Shown here piece after piece: positions 58,571-64,000 of a stretch of DNA of 64,000 nucleotides; the first letter of the stretch is position 1, and each line of letters opens with the position of its first letter. The DNA comes from Crenobacter intestini (lineage in GTDB: Bacteria; Pseudomonadota; Gammaproteobacteria; Burkholderiales; Chromobacteriaceae). The notes beneath the pieces are model-generated. The model was not told the DNA's origin, made no database searches, and saw only the letters and a list, made by a program, of their open reading frames with translations. The position numbers and the translations under genes are program-made. The stretch lies in NCBI RefSeq assembly GCF_004919095.1, contig NZ_STGJ01000001.1, forward strand, positions 1-64,000, given 5' to 3'.

Positions 58571-60088
58571 TTAGCGGTTGAAGTCGCGGCGGGCGCCCCA
58601 GTTGTCGCCGCGCGGCTTGCTGCCGTAGCCGCCTTCGCGGCGGTTGCCGAAGTTGTCGTCACGACGCTGGCCCTGGCCTTCGCGGCGGTTGCCCCAGTTG
58701 TCGTCGCGGCGCGGCGCCTGGCCTTCGCGGCGGTTGCCGAAGTTGTCGTCACGGCGCGGTGCCTGGCCTTCGCGGCGTTCCTGGCTGAAGCCGCCTTCGC
58801 GCGGCTGGCCACCGTCACGCTGGCCGTAACCGCCTTCACGCTGCTTGCCGTAGCCGCCACCGCCCGGGCGACGGTCGCCCCAGCTGCCGCCCTTGTTGCC
58901 GTAACCCGGCTTGCGCTGGTTGTGGCGCTTCGGGCCACCCTTGGGCGGGCGACGGGTCGGTTCCATGCCCGCGATCACGCCTTCGGTGATCTGGCGCTTC
59001 AGGTACTGCTCGATGCGGCGCACCTTGTGGAATTCCTTGGACTCGACCAGCGTGATCGCGGTGCCGTCGCGGCCCGCGCGGCCGGTACGGCCGATGCGGT
59101 GCACGTAGTCTTCCGCCTGCTTGGGCAGATCGTAGTTGATCACGTGGGTGATGGTCGGCACGTCGATGCCGCGTGCGGCGACGTCGGTCGCGACCAGGAT
59201 CTTGATGCGGCCGCGACGCAGGTCGTTCAGCGTGCGGTTACGCCAGCTTTGCGGCATGTCGCCGTGCAGGCAGGCGGCCTGGTGGCCCTGTTCGCACAGC
59301 TTGTCGGCCAGCTCTTCGGAACCGATCTTGGTCGCGGTGAACACCACCATCTGGTCGAAACCTGCTTCCTTCAGGATGTGGTCGAACAGGCGCTCCTTGT
59401 GGCGCATGTCGTCGCAGTACAGCAGGTGTTCTTCGATGGTGCCGGCCGATTCCTGGCGGGCGATCTCGATGCGCTGCGGGTCGCGGGTCAGGCGGCGGGC
59501 CAGCTGGCCGACGGTGCCGTCAAGCGTGGCTGAGAACAGCACGGTCTGGCGGGTTTCCGGCGTGGCGGCGACGATGGTCTCGATGTCTTCGATGAAGCCC
59601 ATGTCGAGCATGCGGTCCGCTTCGTCGAGTACCAGCATTTCAAGGCGCGAGAAGTCGACGCGGCCCGAACGCATGTGGTCCATCAGGCGGCCCGGGGTGG
59701 CGACCATCAGGTCGACCGGACGGCTGATCGCGCGGATCTGGAAGCCGAACGGCGCGCCGCCGACCAGGCATACGGTACGCAGCCAGCGCAGGTGCTTGCC
59801 GTACTCGAGGGCGTTCTTCTCGACCTGCTGCGCGAGTTCGCGGGTCGGGGTCAGTACCAGCACGCGCGGGCCGATGCTCTTGACGTCGGAGCGCTTGGCC
59901 ATCTTGGTCAGTGCCGGCAGCAGGAAGGCCGCGGTCTTGCCCGAGCCGGTCTGCGCGGAAACCAGCAGGTCCTTGCCGGCGAGCGCGGCCGGAATGGCTT
60001 CTGCCTGTACGGAGGTCGGCTCTTCGTAGCCTGCTTCTTCGAGGGCGGTGAGGATGGAGGGCTCGAGGCCGAGTTCGGAGAACTTCAT
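58571..60088 (-). CDS. rhlE: DEAD-box ATP-dependent RNA helicase, RhlE-type
   Basis: 505 residues. Motif Q/I: PTSVQAEAIPAALAGKDLLV and AQTGSGKT (45-52); PTRELAQQ; DEAD at 155-158; FSATL; then VATDVAARGIDVPTI and HRIGRTGRAGRDGTAI in the second domain. The last 120 residues are an Arg/Gly-rich RNA-binding tail with REGGYGQRDGG-type units and three tandem RREGQxxRRDDNxGN copies. AAAGGA precedes ATG at 60088. A likely promoter 210 nt upstream gives a long leader. The tail resembles cold-shock or ribosome-assembly helicases; RhlE is the best assignment by core sequence. Confidence 0.92.
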   Translation of the reverse strand: MKFSELGLEPSILTALEEAGYEEPTSVQAEAIPAALAGKDLLVSAQTGSGKTAAFLLPALTKMAKRSDVKSIGPRVLVLTPTRELAQQVEKNALEYGKHLRWLRTVCLVGGAPFGFQIRAISRPVDLMVATPGRLMDHMRSGRVDFSRLEMLVLDEADRMLDMGFIEDIETIVAATPETRQTVLFSATLDGTVGQLARRLTRDPQRIEIARQESAGTIEEHLLYCDDMRHKERLFDHILKEAGFDQMVVFTATKIGSEELADKLCEQGHQAACLHGDMPQSWRNRTLNDLRRGRIKILVATDVAARGIDVPTITHVINYDLPKQAEDYVHRIGRTGRAGRDGTAITLVESKEFHKVRRIEQYLKRQITEGVIAGMEPTRRPPKGGPKRHNQRKPGYGNKGGSWGDRRPGGGGYGKQREGGYGQRDGGQPREGGFSQERREGQAPRRDDNFGNRREGQAPRRDDNWGNRREGQGQRRDDNFGNRREGGYGSKPRGDNWGARRDFNR

Positions 60089-60305
60089 GATGTCCTTTCT
60101 TGCCGGGGTGCCGGCGTTTGCCTGGTAGGCGTGTTTTAGCCCGTTTGGCCAAAAATCATCGGCACCAACCTGGCAAGCGGCGATAAACGGCCCGCCCGTG
60201 CGGTCGGGTCGCGGCAAGATCGAAGCTACGAAGATAGGTCAGGGACGATGAGGATGACGCCAGAGGCCGCACTCGCTGGGCGGCCGGCGTTGACGTGAGG
60301 GGCGC

Positions 60306-60334
60306 ACAATACGCGAAAAAACCGGCATGGGCAA
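60306..60334 (-). promoter_or_regulatory. Probable rhlE promoter with long 5' leader
   Basis: On the - strand TTGCCC (60334-60329) and TATTGT (60311-60306) are 17 bp apart. Transcription would begin near 60299, leaving a leader of about 210 nt before the rhlE ATG. I see no clear riboswitch fold in it. Confidence 0.5.
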
Positions 60335-60407
60335 GGATTTCTGCAAATTAACGCCGCTAAGTAATTGATTTTTGCGGGCGTATGCGGCGGTTTTGACAAA
60401 ATTTCGC

Positions 60408-60440
60408 GCAAAAAAACCGGACGGGGCTGGCCGTCCGGTT
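60408..60440 (-). terminator. Terminator after the Tat aminotransferase gene
   Basis: AACCGGACGG (60415-60424) pairs perfectly with CCGTCCGGTT (60431-60440) around GGCTGG; on the - strand TTTTTTT follows. It lies 20 bp after the stop. The remaining sequence from 60089 to 60407 is the rhlE leader and promoter and holds no other gene. Confidence 0.9.
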
Positions 60441-60460
60441 GTTCTGGGGGCGGGCGAGGC

Positions 60461-61627
60461 TTAAGCCTTGCCTTCAGCGCGCAGCGCCTTGAGTTCGCGC
60501 ACGAAGGCGCGCATCTCGTCCGGCGTGCCCAGCGACAGGCGGTTCCAGCCGTCGGTGTGGTCGAACGGGCGGCCGACCATCACGTGGCGGACTTTCATCG
60601 CGGCGCGGTAGTCGGCGCTGCTGGCATTGACGCGGTGGAAGATGAAGTTCGCGTGCGAGGGCAGGTAGGCGAGCTTGAGTTCCTTGAGCGCGTCGGTGAC
60701 GATGCGGCGCGACTGGGCCGTCGCGGCCAGGCTTTGCTTGATGAAGGGCGTGTCGTCCAGCGACGCGCTGGCGGCGACGGCGCCGGCCAGATTGGTGTTG
60801 TCGATGCTCGCCCAGGTGTCGAGCTTGCTGACGATCTCGGGCGCGGCGTAGCCGTAGCCTACGCGCAGGCCGGCCAGCGCGTAGATCTTGGAGAAGGTTC
60901 GCGCGACGACCAGGTTCTTGCGGCCGGCCTTCACCAGGCGCTCGGCCGACGCGTAGCGCGGGTCGGTCACGTACTCGTGGTAGGCCTCGTCGACGATGAA
61001 GAATACATTGTCGGGCGCGCTGTTGATCCACGCCTCGATTTCGCTCGCCGGCAGGATGGTCGCCGTCGGGTTGTTCGGGTTGCACAGGTAGACGACGCTC
61101 TGGCCCTTGAACGACTCGGTTGCCTTCTTCATCGCCGGCAGGTCGATCTGGAGGGTGTCGGGCTTCAGGCGCACCTTGGTGATCTTGGTGCCCATCGGCT
61201 CGGCGTAGAGCTCGGCGTAGTTGAAGGTCGGGTCCGGCACGACGAGCTGGGTGCCCTTGCCGCAGAAGGCGTGGATCGCCATCTGGATCACTTCGCTCGA
61301 ACCGTTGCCGATCACCACATGCTTGTCGGTGAGGCCGGCACGGGCCGCGACCTTGCCGACGAGATCGGCGCGCGCGTCGTCCGGGTAGCGGAACACCTTG
61401 GGCAGTTCGCTGACCACGGCGGCCTGTGCCTTGGGCGACATCCCCAGCGAGTTCTCGTTGAAGTTAAGCAGCAACGGGGTCTTGGCGGACGGCACGACGA
61501 GCGCGTTGGCGGGCGTGGTGGCAGGAGCGGCAGCTGGCGCCGCGAAGGCGGTGCGGCTGGCAAGCGGTGCCAGCCCCAGTGCGCCGATCAGCATGCCGGA
61601 AGACTTCAGAAGCGTACGACGATCCAT
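60461..61627 (-). CDS. PLP-dependent aminotransferase with Tat signal peptide (HisC-like)
   Basis: 388 residues. The N-terminus MDRRTLLKSSGMLIGALGLA with a following AFAAP resembles a twin-arginine signal (RRxLLK, then a mildly hydrophobic stretch and AxA). An Ala/Pro linker (about 30-48) leads to a complete class I/II aminotransferase: LLLNFNENSLGMSPKAQA, VVYLCNPNNPTATILP, IVDEAYHEYV and the PLP lysine region [19 protein letters not shown]. All PLP contacts look intact. Export of a folded, cofactor-loaded enzyme by Tat would place it in the periplasm. Its substrate is unknown. TGAGGA precedes the ATG. Confidence 0.85.
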   Translation of the reverse strand: MDRRTLLKSSGMLIGALGLAPLASRTAFAAPAAAPATTPANALVVPSAKTPLLLNFNENSLGMSPKAQAAVVSELPKVFRYPDDARADLVGKVAARAGLTDKHVVIGNGSSEVIQMAIHAFCGKGTQLVVPDPTFNYAELYAEPMGTKITKVRLKPDTLQIDLPAMKKATESFKGQSVVYLCNPNNPTATILPASEIEAWINSAPDNVFFIVDEAYHEYVTDPRYASAERLVKAGRKNLVVARTFSKIYALAGLRVGYGYAAPEIVSKLDTWASIDNTNLAGAVAASASLDDTPFIKQSLAATAQSRRIVTDALKELKLAYLPSHANFIFHRVNASSADYRAAMKVRHVMVGRPFDHTDGWNRLSLGTPDEMRAFVRELKALRAEGKA

Positions 61628-61686
61628 GTTTTTGTCCTCATCCTGTCAGTGGTGATATTGCGAGGACATTTTGTAATCGATAGTGT

Positions 61687-62478
61687 TTAGTTTCCTTGAT
61701 GGAAATCAATCTTGGGTAGTGTCCGCATCCATTGAAGGTCGTCGTCGCCGCTGCGGTACTCGGCGCCGCAGTAAAAAGGGTAGGGCAGTTGCGCGATCAG
61801 TGGCCACAGTTTTCCGAAAGGGAAATCGCCGCTGCCCGGCGCACCGCGCGCCGGGGTGTCGGCAAACTGCAGGTGGCCGATGCGCGGCCAGTAGGCAGCA
61901 AGGTCGGTCAGTACGTCCTCTCCCATGCGCGCCATATGGTAGGTGTCGTACTGCCACCACAGGTTGGGGTGGCCGACCCGGTCGCTGATGGCCTGCATGT
62001 CGGCGCGGCTGGCAACCAGGAAGCCCGGCATGTCGAAGCGGTTGATCGCCTCGAAGGTGCAGCGCGCGCCGGCGTCGGCCAGGCGAGCTGCGGCAAGCGC
62101 GAGGTTGTCGCACAGGGTGTCCATCGCGCAGTCGGCCGAGGTGTCCGCCGGCAGCCTGCCGGCCAGCACGTTGACGGCGGGGACCGACAGCGTGTCGGCC
62201 CAGCGGCAGGCGGTGTCAAGCGCGGCGGCAAACGCCTGCTTGCGATCGGGGTGGGCGGCAAGGCCGGTGCCGCCCGTCATCAGGTCGCCGGCCGGCGCGT
62301 TGATCAGCACCAGCGGCAGGCCGTGCATGTCGCGCAGGCGGCGGATCTCGGCGAGGCCTGCCTCGTACGGGAACTGGATCTCGACGCCGGCAAACCCCGC
62401 CTCGGCCGCGCGCGCCCAGCGCCCGGCCAGCGGGAGCGAAGTCATCAGGGTGGAGAGGTTGGCGCTGGGTTTCAGCAT
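61687..62478 (-). CDS. hyi: Hydroxypyruvate isomerase
   Basis: 263 residues from ATG at 62478. AP-endonuclease-2-type TIM barrel with Hyi landmarks LSTLMTSLPLAGRWARAAEA near the N-terminus, GFAGVEIQFPYE, FEAINRFDMPGFLV (catalytic Glu), WWQYDTYHMARMGED and IGHLQFADTPARGAPGSGD. It interconverts hydroxypyruvate and tartronate semialdehyde. OtnI-type 2-oxo-tetronate isomerases are close relatives. It overlaps the upstream reductase by 7 bp, so the two are coupled. The 59-bp gap to the Tat aminotransferase holds no terminator. Confidence 0.87.
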   Translation of the reverse strand: MLKPSANLSTLMTSLPLAGRWARAAEAGFAGVEIQFPYEAGLAEIRRLRDMHGLPLVLINAPAGDLMTGGTGLAAHPDRKQAFAAALDTACRWADTLSVPAVNVLAGRLPADTSADCAMDTLCDNLALAAARLADAGARCTFEAINRFDMPGFLVASRADMQAISDRVGHPNLWWQYDTYHMARMGEDVLTDLAAYWPRIGHLQFADTPARGAPGSGDFPFGKLWPLIAQLPYPFYCGAEYRSGDDDLQWMRTLPKIDFHQGN

Positions 62479-63341
62479 CGGCCCGTCCTCGCGCCGTGGA
62501 TCAGCGTCGAGAGGTCGGCGTCTGCGTAGCCCGCAGCCGCGTGCGCGGCGATCAGTTCCCGGGCGCGGGCGGCCAGCGGCAATAGCGGCGTGCCCGCGGC
62601 GGCGGCCAGCGCGTTGTCCAGGTCCTTGAGCAGGGTCGATACCTTCCATTGCACCGGCTCGAAGCTGTCCGTGCTCATGCGTGGCGCGAGGATCTGCAGC
62701 GGCAGCGAGTCGGCGAAGCCGCCGGCGAGTGCCGGCGCGAGCGCGCTCGCGTCGACGCCTCCCTGTTCGGCCAGCGCGACCGCCTCGGCGATCAGCAGCG
62801 CGTTGCTGGCGACGATCAGTTGGTTGCACAGCTTGGCAAGCTGGCCGGCGCCGGTGTCGCCCATGCGGGTGAGGCGTCGGCTGAACGCGGCGGCGCACGG
62901 CCTCAGCCGTTCGATATCGGCCTCGTTGCCGCCGGCGAACACCACCAGTTCGCCGCGCTCGGCGCCGCCGGTGCCGCCGGACACCGGTGCGTCGATCCAG
63001 CGCGCGCCGGTTTGGGTGTGGAGGCGGGCGGCCATTTCGCGGGTCGCGGCGGGGGCGATGCTCGAGCAGTCGACGAACAGGCTGCCCGGTTGCATGCCGT
63101 GCACGGCGCCCGCGTCGCCGAAGGCGACCGCTTCGACAGCCTGCGCGTCGCTGACGCAGCAAAAAACGATATCGGCGCCTTGCGCGGCTTCCGCGGCCGT
63201 GGCAGCGAGCATGCAGCCGGCCGGCAGCGCCAGCGCATCAGGCGCGCTGCGGTTCCACAGCGCCAGGCGATAGCCGGCGTCGGCGAGGCGGCGGCTCATG
63301 CGGCTGCCCATCAGCCCCAGCCCGAGAAACGCGAGTCTCAT
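62472..63341 (-). CDS. glxR: 2-hydroxy-3-oxopropionate (tartronate semialdehyde) reductase
   Basis: 289 residues, beta-hydroxyacid dehydrogenase family: LAFLGLGLMGSRMSRRLADA, VDCSSIAPAATREMA, DAPVSGGTGGAERGELVVFA and AGQLAKLCNQLIVASNALLI with the active Lys. Pairing with hyi points to tartronate semialdehyde reduction to glycerate; it is a distant paralogue of mmsB at 31.3 kb. A four-carbon (LtnD-like) substrate remains possible. AAGGAGCA precedes ATG. The glyoxylate carboligase gene usually found beside these is not in the window. Confidence 0.82.
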   Translation of the reverse strand: MRLAFLGLGLMGSRMSRRLADAGYRLALWNRSAPDALALPAGCMLAATAAEAAQGADIVFCCVSDAQAVEAVAFGDAGAVHGMQPGSLFVDCSSIAPAATREMAARLHTQTGARWIDAPVSGGTGGAERGELVVFAGGNEADIERLRPCAAAFSRRLTRMGDTGAGQLAKLCNQLIVASNALLIAEAVALAEQGGVDASALAPALAGGFADSLPLQILAPRMSTDSFEPVQWKVSTLLKDLDNALAAAAGTPLLPLAARARELIAAHAAAGYADADLSTLIHGARTGRC

Positions 63342-63481
63342 CGCGTGCTCCTTGTATCTTGATATGCAATGGCAGGATTATTGGGCGAACAGCAATGCCT
63401 ATGGCAAGTTTTGCGCGCAGGGTTCTTTGCAATGCCCACTTTCGCTAGAATGCGCGCTTTTTCTTCGAGCGAGGATCCGCG

Positions 63482-64000
63482 ATGTCAATGCCGTACGCAG
63501 CGCAGCGTTATGCCGCCACCCGCCCGTGGGCCAAGCGCGCCGGGCAGATTTTCAGCCAGACCCTGAAGCTGGAAGACGCCAGCGCAGGCCTGGCCGAGGC
63601 GGTGCGCCGCGAACTGGAGCGTGCGGCGCAGGTATTCGCCGTCAGCGAGGAGACCTGTCGCAACGAAGGCCTGCTCGCGCTCGCCTACGGCTGCTTCGTG
63701 CGCGGCGGCCGCGTGATCGCACACCTGGACGGCGCACTCGCCGGAGCGCTCGCCGCGACGCGCTTGCCGACCCAACTGCCCGACACCTTGCGCCTGCCGG
63801 CCGAGGCGTGCTTCCTGCACGTCGAAGGGCTGGGCGGCGCCTTTCTCTACCACGACAGCCGCGACGCCGCGCTCGACCTGGTCCTGATCGGCGCCGCGTT
63901 GGGCGACGACAGCACGGCTTGGCTGGAAGAGGCCGAGCCCATGATCGCCCTGCGGGTCGGCTACCCGGGCGAGCTTGCGCCGCAACTGGCCGAAGTCCCC
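63482..64000 (+). CDS. Unrecognised protein, N-terminal 173 residues (runs off the window)
   Basis: The frame is open from ATG at 63482 (GAGCGAGG upstream) to the window end. A TAGAAT -10-like element lies at 63446-63451. The visible part is soluble and acidic to neutral, without a signal peptide or membrane helix: MSMPYAAQRYAATRPWAKRA near the start and DLVLIGAALGDDSTAWLEEA later. I recognise no family. Codon use and GC bias match the neighbours, so the gene is real, and its end is not seen. Confidence 0.65.
   Translation, partial: MSMPYAAQRYAATRPWAKRAGQIFSQTLKLEDASAGLAEAVRRELERAAQVFAVSEETCRNEGLLALAYGCFVRGGRVIAHLDGALAGALAATRLPTQLPDTLRLPAEACFLHVEGLGGAFLYHDSRDAALDLVLIGAALGDDSTAWLEEAEPMIALRVGYPGELAPQLAEVP

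Noticed and set aside
58590-58770. Short tandem DNA repeats that could suggest a CRISPR array
   Set aside because: They are in frame within the rhlE coding tail, have no unique spacers of constant length, and no cas genes are near.

Overview
The window is about two-thirds GC, densely coded and mobile-element free, and reads as a betaproteobacterial chromosome. The order gyrA, serC, pheA, hisC is the usual betaproteobacterial arrangement. Several families (LiuR-type MerR regulator, heteromeric acyl-CoA dehydrogenases, LIV-type ABC system) also fit that class. A Neisseriales/Chromobacteriaceae-like host is my best guess, but it rests on gene order and protein flavour only.

Region 1 (1-15.4 kb) starts with the tail of pntB and an orphan periplasmic binding protein. 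A steroid catabolism block follows: an Old Yellow Enzyme/FadH-type flavoprotein, divergent 3-alpha-hydroxysteroid dehydrogenase, the KshA oxygenase, an extradiol dioxygenase (HsaC/TesB type), and a ten-gene run for steroid C/D-ring (HIP) degradation: ipdA, ipdB, an enoyl-CoA hydratase, ipdC, echA20, a pair of acyl-CoA dehydrogenases, a FadA6-like thiolase and an SDR. KshB, the 1-dehydrogenase, HsaAB, HsaD and HsaEFG partners are not in the window.

Region 2 (15.5-40.9 kb) is a branched-chain amino acid super-cluster. It holds a LiuR regulator, an acetoacetyl-CoA thiolase, a 3-hydroxyacyl-CoA dehydrogenase, a LIV-type ABC transporter bracketed by two acyl-CoA-ligase-like proteins, the complete valine branch (isobutyryl-CoA dehydrogenase to mmsA/mmsB) and, convergently, the complete leucine branch (liuA-liuE plus acetoacetyl-CoA synthetase). 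Four near-identical 16-bp elements with a TTTACGT..CGT.AA core lie in front of the thiolase, the 3-hydroxyacyl-CoA dehydrogenase, the ligase/transporter run and liuA. They look like LiuR operators that bind the whole region into one regulon.

Region 3 (41.2-64 kb) is mostly core genome. It contains tRNA-Thr(TGT), an exported polybasic protein, a polar amino acid uptake pair without its ATPase, gyrA (with Ile at the quinolone-resistance Ser83 position), two hotdog thioesterases, serC, an MFS carrier with an overlapping 37-codon ORF, pheA, a LOG-family protein, hisC, a DAHP-synthase-like protein that has lost most of its catalytic residues, OsmC, EamA, an RluF-type pseudouridine synthase, an unrecognised protein, a phosphodiesterase, a RhlE helicase with a repetitive tail, a Tat-signal aminotransferase, hyi/glxR, and the start of an unrecognised gene.

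The points I consider most worth following are the degenerate DAHP synthase in the pheA-hisC operon, the LiuR regulon covering a transporter flanked by two CoA-ligase homologues, the Tat-exported aminotransferase, the exported histone-like polybasic protein, and GyrA Ile85.
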